Notes under the pieces: model-generated
What the model saw: the letters and a program-made list of their open reading frames with translations, nothing else
The model's database searches: none
Told to the model about the DNA's origin: nothing
Translations under genes and position numbers: made by a program
In this document: positions 22,902-29,263 of the stretch, piece after piece
How the letters are laid out: each line of letters opens with the position of its first letter
How positions within the stretch are numbered: position 1 is the stretch's first letter
NCBI GenBank assembly: GCA_900759005.1
Contig: CAAEUQ010000149.1
Span: forward strand, 1-29,263
Length of the DNA stretch: 29,263 nucleotides
Direction of reading: 5' to 3'
Origin: Clostridia bacterium
GTDB lineage: Bacteria > Bacillota > Clostridia > Christensenellales > Aristaeellaceae

Positions 22902-23318
22902 ATGGAATTCGGAACCTACGCACGTCCGGCAGCGCCGACGCATAGATTGCAGCGAACCGTTTGCTGGGAGCGTGAGTCTATGATTGCGAGGGGAGATTTG
23001 TTTAGCGCCTGCCTTGATCCCGTTGTCGGCTCCGAGCAGGGCGGCATTCGCCCTGTGCTGGTGATTCAAAACGACGTTGGCAACCGCTACAGCCCGACCG
23101 TGATCGTGCTTGCCATTACCGGACAGGTCAACAAGGCGCGTCTGCCCACTCATGTTCCGATTGCCTGCGAGGGAACGGGACTTCAGAAGGACAGCGTTGT
23201 GCTCGCCGAACAGATTCGCACGCTCGATAAACGGCGGCTGCGCGAGCGCATCGGCACGCTGAAGCCGGAAGTAATGGACAAAGTGACCACGGCGCTGAAA
23301 ATTTCGCTGGGCGTTTGA
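22902..23318 (+). CDS. mazF: MazF/EndoA-type mRNA interferase (type II toxin)
   Basis: MazF cuts single-stranded mRNA at short motifs. From residue 27 on, the protein closely follows B. subtilis EndoA: MIARGDLFSACLDPVVGSEQGG, RPVLVIQNDVGN, KARLPTHVPI, DSVVLAEQIRTLDKRRL and a VTTALKISLGV end. The conserved catalytic arginine and serine/threonine positions appear retained. AAGGAGG lies seven bases before ATG 22902, giving 138 residues with a 26-residue N-terminal addition absent from most MazF proteins; the internal ATG 22981 (112 residues, GGGAGCG upstream) may be the true start. No MazE-like antitoxin gene is adjacent; the gene follows ypeB by 12 bases and ends at a terminator. Confidence 0.92.
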   Translation: MEFGTYARPAAPTHRLQRTVCWERESMIARGDLFSACLDPVVGSEQGGIRPVLVIQNDVGNRYSPTVIVLAITGQVNKARLPTHVPIACEGTGLQKDSVVLAEQIRTLDKRRLRERIGTLKPEVMDKVTTALKISLGV

Positions 23319-23334
23319 ATTTTTGCAAAGCAAA

Positions 23335-23362
23335 GCGGCGGGAGAGCCTGTTCTCCCGCCGC
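23335..23362 (-). terminator. Bidirectional hairpin between mazF and the secreted beta-rich protein
   Basis: GCGGCGGGAGA (23335-23345) and TCTCCCGCCGC (23352-23362) form an 11-bp perfect stem with a six-base loop between convergent genes. The minus-strand side continues into TTTGCTTTGC; the plus side has ATTTATT. Confidence 0.7.
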
Positions 23363-23369
23363 AATCGAT

Positions 23370-24110
23370 TTATTCCGCTTTCTGGAAATAGTAATACAGG
23401 TCGCCGAGCTCGTCGTCCGAGCCTTCGTAATCGGAAAGCATTCCGTCCTCGAGCAGCGTCAGCCGCATTTCGCTTTCGCCGTCCTCGTCGCTGAATTTGA
23501 ACGTGAGCGAGCCGTTTTCAAAAACGCCGTCCGCTTCGCGCTCAATCACGTCCTCGAACATTCCGCTCGCAATCTTCATATGCCCGCTTGAAATCTCGAG
23601 CGTAACCTCGTAGCCGTACATATTCGACGGCACGATCTGACCAAACAGGTCGATCGAGTGAATCGTCCATACGCCGTCGAAATCGCTTATATCCGCAGCC
23701 GCCTTTTCAGCCGCCGGGGTGTAAAGCGTAGTCTCCACCTTTTCGCGCCCGTAAACCATGCAGGTAGAATTGGCGTCGCCCTCTTCGCTGATGTCGGCGA
23801 TGAGATTGCCGGATTCGTCTACGTTGAATGCAATCGGCGAGCCTTCGATCGTGAGCAGAACGCCGGTATCGGATGCGCTCCACGTGCCGGTATCCGTCTG
23901 CTCGCCGCCGTCCGCTTCGGCGGAATGCATACTCGCGGATCCGTCCGCGTTCAGCGTCAGCACTACGTCGCGCCCGAACATCGAAGGCGTAAGCGTCATC
24001 GTGCCGAAGCGAACCTCGTTAAGATACCATTCGCCGGAAAAGTCCGCTTCAGCGGCGGCGAATGCGGCGATTGCAATCAGACAAAGCAATAAGCAGGAAA
24101 ATTTCTTCAT
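23370..24110 (-). CDS. Secreted two-repeat beta-rich protein (lipocalin-like)
   Basis: I do not recognise a named family for certain. The 246-residue protein has a signal peptide (MKKFSCLLLCLIAIAAFAAA) without a lipobox, then two similar beta-rich halves: FSGEWYLNEVRFGTMTLTPS with VTLTLNADGSA-type strands (about 24-125), and FDGVWTIHSIDLFGQIVPS with YGYEVTLEISSG (about 145-240). The W-containing starts and alternating strands resemble small lipocalin-like or META-type domains in clostridial secreted proteins. It is acidic throughout. GCGGAGG precedes the ATG at eight bases. Role is probably extracellular, ligand unknown. Confidence 0.75.
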   Translation of the reverse strand: MKKFSCLLLCLIAIAAFAAAEADFSGEWYLNEVRFGTMTLTPSMFGRDVVLTLNADGSASMHSAEADGGEQTDTGTWSASDTGVLLTIEGSPIAFNVDESGNLIADISEEGDANSTCMVYGREKVETTLYTPAAEKAAADISDFDGVWTIHSIDLFGQIVPSNMYGYEVTLEISSGHMKIASGMFEDVIEREADGVFENGSLTFKFSDEDGESEMRLTLLEDGMLSDYEGSDDELGDLYYYFQKAE

Positions 24111-24217
24111 TCAAACGACCTCCGCAGGGCAAATTTCACCTTTATCGTACCACACCCCGCCGAAAAATGCAAGGATTTGAAACGCGCCGAAAGGAACCAC
24201 CCTTAGGCACGCAAATT

Positions 24218-25294
24218 TTATTTCTTGCCCGCGAGCGATTTGCGGTATTTTTCGCTTTCCCAGTTCGCGATGAAGGCGCGCGCGGCTTCGTTCATCGTCG
24301 AGAGCGTGTGCCACGATTTCTTCAGCGTTTCGGCAATATAAACCACGCACGTAAGCGTTTCAGCGATGATCTGCGCCTTTGCCGCCGGCATTGCGAATAC
24401 GACTTTGCCGGTTTCCGGATCCGCCGCGCACATTCCCTCGTCCGGATTCGTTCCGAATTTGAACGAGCCGGTCAAAAATACAAGCTGATCGGGATACAGC
24501 GGCGATTCAAGCAGGAATTTTTCCGAATACGCGCCGCTCTTCAGACATTCGGAAAGCAGCGGCGAATCCGCCTCGACCAGACCGCTCTCGACTTCATGCA
24601 CGGAAACCTTCGGGAAATCGCCGTTTTCTACGCCGAATGCCTTCGCGATGCGATCGTTTACATCCGTGTGAATGCGCAGGCACTCGTCCGGATCGTCATG
24701 GTGCGCAATCAGGCCGTGATTCTGCATGAAAATCACCGCAGGGCGTTTGCCGGTTTCCTTTTCCACGCGGGCGAGCTCGTCGCGAATCGAGAAAGTCAGC
24801 CGCGCGCCGGGATCGGTATAGGGAACGAAACCCCAGCTGTAATCCGCGTCCGCGAGCGCTTTTTTGGCAACCTCGCGGCCGTCCTCGGCGCAGGCGGCGA
24901 GGTTGGCGTATACGCTGTGGCTGTGTGCGACATAGCGATCGAGCAGCGAATGGAAGCCTGCTTCGACCGACGGGCGCAGCTGCGCGAGCCCTTCAATCGC
25001 CTTGACCGCCGCTTTCGCGTGATCGGAGCCGGTTTTTTCCACATCGGCAAGCGTTTTCGGGTCGGTTTCATTGTAGAATTTGCGCAGCGCAGCGTAATCG
25101 AGCACGGCGTATGCCTTGTCGATATCAATGTCCTTCAGGCAATAGCCGGACGCCTTGATCGCCATCAGACCACCCTCGAGCTTGACCGACGTGTTGCCGC
25201 CGCCGCCCTGAACGTAGTCCGCGCGCGCGCCGACCGACGACGACACTTTGCGGAAATTCTCGAGCGCGGTGCGGTTTTCTTCAAAAAAGCTCAT
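24218..25294 (-). CDS. Class II aldolase/adducin family protein (rhamnulose-1-phosphate aldolase-like)
   Basis: This is a zinc-dependent class II aldolase that would cleave a sugar phosphate into DHAP and an aldehyde. GGAGGA stands six bases before ATG 25294 (358 residues); an ATG at 25300 overlaps the upstream stop as ATGA. Diagnostic parts are the phosphate loop GGGGNTSVK, the metal-binding HSHSVYANL (HxH) and a further histidine in MQNHGLIAHHDDP. The layout resembles the aldolase half of bifunctional RhaE/YuxG proteins but lacks the dehydrogenase part. It follows an MFS transporter in the same transcript, so it may process the sugar that transporter imports. With rhaA in the window, rhamnulose phosphate is a reasonable but unproven substrate; fuculose or ribulose phosphate are alternatives. 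Confidence 0.85.
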   Translation of the reverse strand: MSFFEENRTALENFRKVSSSVGARADYVQGGGGNTSVKLEGGLMAIKASGYCLKDIDIDKAYAVLDYAALRKFYNETDPKTLADVEKTGSDHAKAAVKAIEGLAQLRPSVEAGFHSLLDRYVAHSHSVYANLAACAEDGREVAKKALADADYSWGFVPYTDPGARLTFSIRDELARVEKETGKRPAVIFMQNHGLIAHHDDPDECLRIHTDVNDRIAKAFGVENGDFPKVSVHEVESGLVEADSPLLSECLKSGAYSEKFLLESPLYPDQLVFLTGSFKFGTNPDEGMCAADPETGKVVFAMPAAKAQIIAETLTCVVYIAETLKKSWHTLSTMNEAARAFIANWESEKYRKSLAGKK

Positions 25295-25296
25295 GT

Positions 25297-26700
25297 TCAT
25301 TCCTCCGTTTTGAATTCAAATAAATGATGTTTCTGGTTACGGCGCTCGCGAAGCTGGTTGCGGAACGCGTTCGCCGTTTCGATTTCACGAATATCCTCGT
25401 CGCGCGTAAAGCGCTTCCAGCCGAGCGTGAGCGTAAGCCCCATCGCCAGCATCGTGGCTGCGCGCATCAGCGTGGTGTACTGAACGGAATAGACCGGCAT
25501 TCCCAATAGTGCAATCGGCGTGTCTCCGGTAATCGCGCTGACCTTCGTGCCGACCATCAGCCCCAGAAACGCGAACAGGTTGCAGCCGATCGATGAAAAC
25601 GCGATGTGCGTCGTTGAATTTTCCTCCGGAAGATTCATGTACAGCACGTTCGCGTACGCGAGATTCAGCCCGACGCTTAAGACATGCTGAATCAGGCACA
25701 GCGGCAGGTACATCCACGTCCGCGTGCGCGTCAGAAAGAAAAAGCCGATTTCCGTCGGGAACCAGAGAAGATTGGCGATGCCGAACGTCTTGATCCACGA
25801 ATAGCGGCGCAGCATCTTCTGCCACAGTCCGTTCGTCAGCAGCAGAATCACCGTATACAGCATCGAAACCGTGTTCAGAAGCGTATACGAGAATTTCATG
25901 TGGTTCAGCAGATGGTAATTCCAAAGACCGTTATTCAGATTCGCGATAAAATTCCATGCGAACATCATCAGCATGCACCGCAGGAATTTGCGATAGTGAA
26001 ACGGCAGCGTGAAGACCTCGCCCAGACGCACCTTCGCGTCCTTCGGATGCGGCTCTTCCTTGGCGCACGCCTGAAGACCGACGTCCAGCAGCACCAGTGC
26101 AAACGCGAAATAGCGCAGCCCCAGAATCAGATCGTTCTGGCGCGGCGAATCGGCGAGCGCGTCGGTGAGCAGCCCGCTTAAAACCAGAATCACGCTCGAT
26201 GTGATTGATGCGAAAATGTGGTTGAATACGATATACCGCGTTCGCCGCTCGTTGTCCGGCGGATAGAACGCGTAAAACCATGATGTAAAGCCCGGACTGA
26301 ACAGCGCGTATACCGCGTGTGCGACAAACAGAATGATCGCAAACCACGTCAGCCGCGCGGACGGATCCTGAACGAAATTCGGCATCAGCGTCGTCGCCAG
26401 AATGTACATCGCGTAGAAAAAAATCTTTGAAGCGATTAGAATCGGCTTTCGGCGCGGGAAATGCTCCAGCACCGCCGATGAAAACACGCAGAAACAGCTT
26501 GCGATCGGCGGAATGAACGTGATAATGCCCACGTCCGTGATCGACATTCCGTACATTGAAAGGAAACCGGTATAGAATATGCCGGTGATAAATACGTTAT
26601 AAAACGCCGTGATCAAGCCGTCCGCAAGGCTGATCAAGCGCCCCTTGGCATATTCGTCTCTGAGATTGTAGATTTCGCCCAGCGCTGCAAATCGCCTCAT
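25297..26700 (-). CDS. Major facilitator superfamily transporter
   Basis: This 467-residue protein has twelve or so hydrophobic segments in two halves, a polar linker between them (ACAKEEPHPKDAKVRLGEVF), and MFS-like loops after helix 2 (LEHFPRRKPILIASK) and helix 8 (WQKMLRRYSWIKTFG). ATG 26700 follows GCGGAGGA at eight bases; an in-frame TTG at 26718 is inside that site. It probably imports or exports a sugar or sugar derivative. It is the first gene of a two-gene operon with the class II aldolase, whose start overlaps its stop, and it has its own promoter. Substrate is not identifiable. Confidence 0.9.
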   Translation of the reverse strand: MRRFAALGEIYNLRDEYAKGRLISLADGLITAFYNVFITGIFYTGFLSMYGMSITDVGIITFIPPIASCFCVFSSAVLEHFPRRKPILIASKIFFYAMYILATTLMPNFVQDPSARLTWFAIILFVAHAVYALFSPGFTSWFYAFYPPDNERRTRYIVFNHIFASITSSVILVLSGLLTDALADSPRQNDLILGLRYFAFALVLLDVGLQACAKEEPHPKDAKVRLGEVFTLPFHYRKFLRCMLMMFAWNFIANLNNGLWNYHLLNHMKFSYTLLNTVSMLYTVILLLTNGLWQKMLRRYSWIKTFGIANLLWFPTEIGFFFLTRTRTWMYLPLCLIQHVLSVGLNLAYANVLYMNLPEENSTTHIAFSSIGCNLFAFLGLMVGTKVSAITGDTPIALLGMPVYSVQYTTLMRAATMLAMGLTLTLGWKRFTRDEDIREIETANAFRNQLRERRNQKHHLFEFKTEE

Positions 26701-26740
26701 GGCATCGTCCTCCGCCAAGGAAGGTTATCGTTTACTTATG

Positions 26741-26769
26741 ATTGTATCACAGTTTGGTTCGCTTGACAA
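26741..26769 (-). promoter_or_regulatory. Sigma-A promoter of the MFS-aldolase operon, with nearby GTAAACG half site
   Basis: Minus-strand TTGTCA (26769-26764), a 17-base spacer and TACAAT (26746-26741). Just downstream, CGTTTAC at 26729-26735 is a half match to the LacI operator core seen at 6324 and 7420, so co-regulation is possible but weakly supported. Confidence 0.65.
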
Positions 26770-26791
26770 CAGTTGATTTAACATTTTGCGC

Positions 26792-26820
26792 AAAAAAGCG
26801 ATTTCCGCTTGGGAAACCGC
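26792..26820 (-). terminator. Rho-independent terminator of the UbiB-family gene
   Basis: On the minus strand GCGGTTTCC, the loop CAAGC and GGAAATCGC make a 9-bp stem with one wobble, followed directly by TTTTTT. The stem begins within the stop codon of the kinase gene. Confidence 0.85.
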
Positions 26821-28403
26821 TATTGCCGTTCGGATTTCTTTTTCTTCTTTTTTCGCCCGAGGAAGGCGTAAGCCATCAGCCCGACGCCGGAGACGAGGCA
26901 GCCCAGGCTGATCCAGATTAAATCTCTGGAACAGGTCAGCCCAGCGGCGATTACGAGCGCGGCGGAGAAGGCTCCGGCGCTCAACTTCCAGACGAGTTCG
27001 CGCATCAGCCGTGCGGTATCCTCACCCGTATGATGCTCGATCCCGAGGTTCGCTTCGCCCTTTAGCCCCGTGCGCAGAATATCTGCCAGCAACGCCGGAA
27101 TTTCCAGCGATTTGTGCGCGCTTTCATAGACGACGCGCGCGTCCTGTGCAAGCTCGCTCTTCCAGTCGATGTCCTTCAAAAGCGTATCGCCGATGCGCGC
27201 GGTTACAACCGACATGATGTTGATTTCGGGGCTCAGATCAGCGATCAGCCCCTCAATCGTCGCCAGCCCTCGCGCCAGCATGGTCAGGCTTCCCGGCATC
27301 TGAATGCCGTTGCGCTTCATTACGGCGGTCATGTCTTCGAGCACCTTCGCGATGTCCAGACTGCCGAGATCCGCCGAGCAGTACTGGTCGAGCAGGTTTT
27401 CAATGTCGCGGAACAGCTGCCGCCGATCGGTTTCGCCATGGAATACGCCGAGCCCGAGCACTGCGTCGCGCACGAGGTTGATGTCGTTTCGGGCGATGCC
27501 GGTTACTGCCTTGCCGATCAAATCGCGTTCGCGGTCGGAGAGCGTGCCCATCATACCCATATCGAGCCAGACGATTTTGCCGTCGCGCACGCGGAGATTG
27601 CCGGGATGCGGGTCGGCATGGAAAAAGCCGTCGGTCATGATCTGGCGAATGTAATTGTCCGCGAGCTTTGCGCCGATTTCGGAAAGATCGTAGCCTTCGG
27701 CGGCGAGTGCGGATTTGTCGTCGATCGCCAGTCCGTCGATGCGCTCCATTACCAGCACGTTCGTGGTGGTGAATTCGCGATAGAGCTTCGGCGACGTAAC
27801 AAACGCGACGCTTTCATTCAGCGCCCGAAACTTTTCGAGATTCGCCGCCTCCGTCTGGAAATTCATTTCCTCCTGCGCGGTCAGCCACATCTCGTCGAGC
27901 ACCTGATTGAAATCCACCAGCTCGTTTACCGGCGTGTATTTCAGCAGCTTGCACGCCTGTTTCAGCAGCATGATGTCGCGGCTCATGATTTCGTGAATGC
28001 CTTCGCGCTGTACCTTCACGACCACGCGATCGCCGTTTTGCAGCACCGCCGCATGCGCCTGCGCAATCGACGCGCTGTCGAGCGCCGTTTCGTCAAACGA
28101 TGCGAACACTTCGCCGATCGGACGCGCGTATGAACGCTCTACAATTTCGGCGACCTGTGAATATGGCATGGGCGACACGCTGCTGCGCAGCTTTTTCAGC
28201 GCTTCGCAATAATCCTTCGGCAGAATGTCCGAGCGCATTGAGAGAATCTGACCGAGCTTGATGAACGTCGGTCCCAGATCCTCGATCATTGCGCAAAGCT
28301 TCTCCGGCGTCAGCCCGTGGGCGAGATCATGGCGGCTCATGACCTCCATGATCTCCTTCAGGCGCTGCCGATTGTCCGTTCTGTTTTCATTGCGTACCGG
28401 CAT
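26820..28403 (-). CDS. ABC1/AarF/UbiB-family atypical kinase
   Basis: This 527-residue protein belongs to the UbiB/ABC1 kinase-like family, which regulates quinone synthesis in aerobes and has unclear roles elsewhere. It contains the KxGQ motif in GPTFIKLGQILSMRSDILP, the alanine-rich nucleotide loop ASIAQAHAAV, the lysine in RVVVKVQREG, the catalytic-loop FFHADPHPGNL and the metal-binding LDMGMMG. Two hydrophobic segments (SAALVIAAGLTCSRDLIWIS and GCLVSGVGLMAYAFL) and a lysine-rich tail (GRKKKKKKSERQ) place it at the membrane. Its ATG lies 13 bases after a phasin-like gene. Ubiquinone genes are not seen here; in anaerobic Firmicutes the function is unresolved. Confidence 0.95.
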   Translation of the reverse strand: MPVRNENRTDNRQRLKEIMEVMSRHDLAHGLTPEKLCAMIEDLGPTFIKLGQILSMRSDILPKDYCEALKKLRSSVSPMPYSQVAEIVERSYARPIGEVFASFDETALDSASIAQAHAAVLQNGDRVVVKVQREGIHEIMSRDIMLLKQACKLLKYTPVNELVDFNQVLDEMWLTAQEEMNFQTEAANLEKFRALNESVAFVTSPKLYREFTTTNVLVMERIDGLAIDDKSALAAEGYDLSEIGAKLADNYIRQIMTDGFFHADPHPGNLRVRDGKIVWLDMGMMGTLSDRERDLIGKAVTGIARNDINLVRDAVLGLGVFHGETDRRQLFRDIENLLDQYCSADLGSLDIAKVLEDMTAVMKRNGIQMPGSLTMLARGLATIEGLIADLSPEINIMSVVTARIGDTLLKDIDWKSELAQDARVVYESAHKSLEIPALLADILRTGLKGEANLGIEHHTGEDTARLMRELVWKLSAGAFSAALVIAAGLTCSRDLIWISLGCLVSGVGLMAYAFLGRKKKKKKSERQ

Positions 28404-28416
28404 TTGATTTGATCCC

Positions 28417-28764
28417 TCAGTTCATGTCTTCTTTCGGCGGCTCTTCGGATTCGGGCTTCGGCGCGCGTTCGGCTTCCGCCTTTTCAATGCGCGCCTTCAG
28501 CGCTGCGAGCTGATCCGCGTCCATGTCGTCGACTGCGTTCATCAGGTCGTCTTCGGGCTTGACGACGGTTACGTTCACGTTTTCGCGAATCGCTTCGGAA
28601 ATGTTGTGCTTGAGTTCTTCGTTCAGGACTTTGCCCTGCTCCACGGTCAGCTCGCCCTTTTTGACCAGTTCGCGCAGGACTTCCTCGCCCTTTTCCTTCG
28701 TGATCGCCGCTGCGCCGATGCCGGCGAGCAGAAGCTTACGGATGCTTTCTCCCAACTGATCCAT
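28417..28764 (-). CDS. Phasin-like coiled-coil protein paired with UbiB
   Basis: A 115-residue helical protein starting MDQLGESIRKLLLAGIGAAA, with GAAAITKEKGEEVLRELVKKGELTVEQGK matching the short phasin/PHA-granule-like family. Heptad-like spacing of leucines and the KxEEVLxEL pattern suggest a coiled coil. The tail is acidic and proline-rich (EAERAPKPESEEPPKED). I prefer ATG 28764 because AAGGAG lies eight bases ahead and the family begins here; ATG 28788 is an alternative (123 residues). It is directly upstream of the UbiB-family gene, a pairing seen in other Clostridia as far as I know, although no polyhydroxyalkanoate synthase is in the window. Confidence 0.8.
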   Translation of the reverse strand: MDQLGESIRKLLLAGIGAAAITKEKGEEVLRELVKKGELTVEQGKVLNEELKHNISEAIRENVNVTVVKPEDDLMNAVDDMDADQLAALKARIEKAEAERAPKPESEEPPKEDMN

Positions 28765-28873
28765 CTTTCGGACTCCTTCCGCATTCATAGGATTCTCCGG
28801 CGCATATTCTGTCGGAGTATCAGTAAATATTCGCTGTGCTCGTCCGGAATCCTTTTTTGTTTTCGTGAAAAAT

Positions 28874-29098
28874 TTAGTCGATCAAAAGCCCGATTGCCTC
28901 GAGGCGGTCGATCAGATCGTCCTCGGTCAGGTTTTCGCATTCGACATTCAGACGCTCATCGCGGATAAAGGCTTCCGCGTCCGTTACGCCGGCGATGCGT
29001 CGAACGCTTTCGGCAAGCTCCTGATTGCATTGCTCGCAATGGGTCTTCTTCGTGCATTGCGCGCAGGCGAGATGAATGATCGAAAAATCGTATTGCAT
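28874..29098 (-). CDS. Small HMA-like protein with four-cysteine motif
   Basis: This 74-residue protein has the outline of a heavy-metal-associated (ferredoxin-like) domain: YDFSIIHLACAQC, an amphipathic helix CNQELAESVRRIAGVTDAEAF, the strand IRDERLNVECENL, and LTEDDLIDRLEAIGLLID at the end. Instead of the standard MTCxxC it carries CAQC at residues 12-15 and CEQC at 21-24, separated by TKKTH, plus C54. The start ATG 29098 follows AAAGGTG; an ATG at 29116 overlaps that site. Metal or redox binding is likely; a chaperone or regulatory role is a guess. It has its own promoter and precedes the phasin-like/UbiB genes by about 110 bases. Confidence 0.7.
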   Translation of the reverse strand: MQYDFSIIHLACAQCTKKTHCEQCNQELAESVRRIAGVTDAEAFIRDERLNVECENLTEDDLIDRLEAIGLLID

Positions 29099-29147
29099 GG
29101 AATTTTCACCTTTCATGCGGGTAAAACCATATATTTTCGGCAACAAT

Positions 29148-29177
29148 ACTATAGCACCCGGCGGCGAAAAAAGTCAA
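29148..29177 (-). promoter_or_regulatory. Sigma-A promoter of the HMA-like gene
   Basis: Minus-strand TTGACT (29177-29172), an 18-base spacer and TATAGT (29153-29148), with TGC directly before it making an extended -10. The leader is about 43 bases. Confidence 0.7.
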
Positions 29178-29219
29178 CTGTGGAAGTTCAATTTTTGTTG
29201 AAGTTGAATTGACGAAGGG

Positions 29220-29248
29220 TTGAATGTTACGGGGTAAAATAATATTAT
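29220..29248 (+). promoter_or_regulatory. Promoter of a gene beyond the window
   Basis: TTGAAT (29220-29225), 17 bases and TATTAT (29243-29248). An alternative pair, TTGACG at 29209 and TAAAAT at 29235, is 20 bases apart. The region is AT-rich compared with its surroundings and contains several TTGAA/TTCAA copies. Confidence 0.45.
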
Positions 29249-29255
29249 TCAATAT

Positions 29256-29263
29256 AAAGGAGA
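29256..29263 (+). promoter_or_regulatory. Ribosome binding site of the next plus-strand gene
   Basis: AAAGGAGA occupies the last eight bases of the window. A start codon is expected within about ten bases beyond it, so a plus-strand gene, divergent from the HMA-like gene, begins just outside. Confidence 0.6.

Noticed and set aside
24185..24215. Minus-strand AAGGGTGGTTCC resembling a T-box antiterminator core
   Set aside because: It lies about 10 bases after the aldolase stop with no room for a specifier stem, and the following gene is not an amino-acid gene.
24062..25327. 421-codon plus-strand frame opposite the class II aldolase
   Set aside because: No ribosome site and no recognisable motif; the minus strand carries aldolase signatures throughout.
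28790..28858. Plus-strand terminator-like structure (GGATTCTCCGG ... CCGGAATCC then TTTTTT)
   Set aside because: The loop is over 40 bases and no plus-strand gene precedes it; at most it is a leader stem in the minus-strand transcript of the phasin-like gene.

Overview
This window looks like a chromosomal segment of a GC-rich, endospore-forming, Gram-positive Firmicute, most likely a clostridial gut or anaerobic lineage. The evidence is a spoIIR-sleB-ypeB sporulation/germination cluster, strong Shine-Dalgarno sites (AGGAGG-like) before nearly every gene, sigma-A promoters of the TTGACA/TATAAT type, a CUT1 sugar ABC importer without its own ATPase, and secreted proteins built from BspA-type leucine-rich repeats and MBG-like modules. 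I cannot name the species. No tRNA, rRNA, CRISPR array or complete insertion sequence was seen.

Layout. 1-3177: the 3' part of rho; its reading frame is already open at base 1 and it carries at least 670 residues of low-complexity sequence before the RNA-binding and ATPase domains. 3177-3887: a nitrilase-superfamily amidohydrolase overlapping rho by one base, then a terminator. 3947-6145 (minus): a secreted repeat protein. 6145-6355: a divergent control region. 6355-13379: a LacI-type repressor followed by a five-gene sugar-uptake and catabolism operon (solute-binding protein, two permeases, a cytoplasmic Asp-box sialidase-like protein, and a DapA/NanA-fold aldolase), ending in a terminator. 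Two operator-like sites sharing an 11-base core sit at the lacI and transporter promoters. 13440-15480: a less GC-rich stretch with two unrecognised small genes, a decayed ABC-transporter fusion and a possible short terminated transcript. 15485-18804 (minus): L-rhamnose isomerase, a CE7 acetyl esterase and a GT2 glycosyltransferase, each with its own promoter. 18930-23318 (plus): a patatin-like phospholipase, then spoIIR-sleB-ypeB-mazF packed as an operon. 23370-29098 (minus): a secreted two-repeat beta-rich protein, an MFS transporter plus class II aldolase pair, a phasin-like protein with a UbiB/ABC1 kinase, and a small four-cysteine HMA-like protein. The last 60 bases hold a promoter and ribosome binding site for a plus-strand gene lying beyond the window.

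How the genes fit together. The LacI operon probably imports an oligosaccharide and degrades it in the cytoplasm; the sugar is not determined by the sequence. Rhamnose isomerase, the class II aldolase with its MFS partner, and the deacetylase could process deoxy-sugars released from acetylated plant polysaccharide, but they are not in one operon and no rhamnulose kinase is present. The spore genes act at two stages (sigma-E activation, then cortex lysis in germination), and linking them to a MazF-type RNase is notable. The most striking items for follow-up are the giant disordered extension of Rho, the spore operon ending in mazF without mazE, the phasin-like/UbiB pair, the four-cysteine HMA-like protein, and the unexplained 13.4-15.5 kb stretch.
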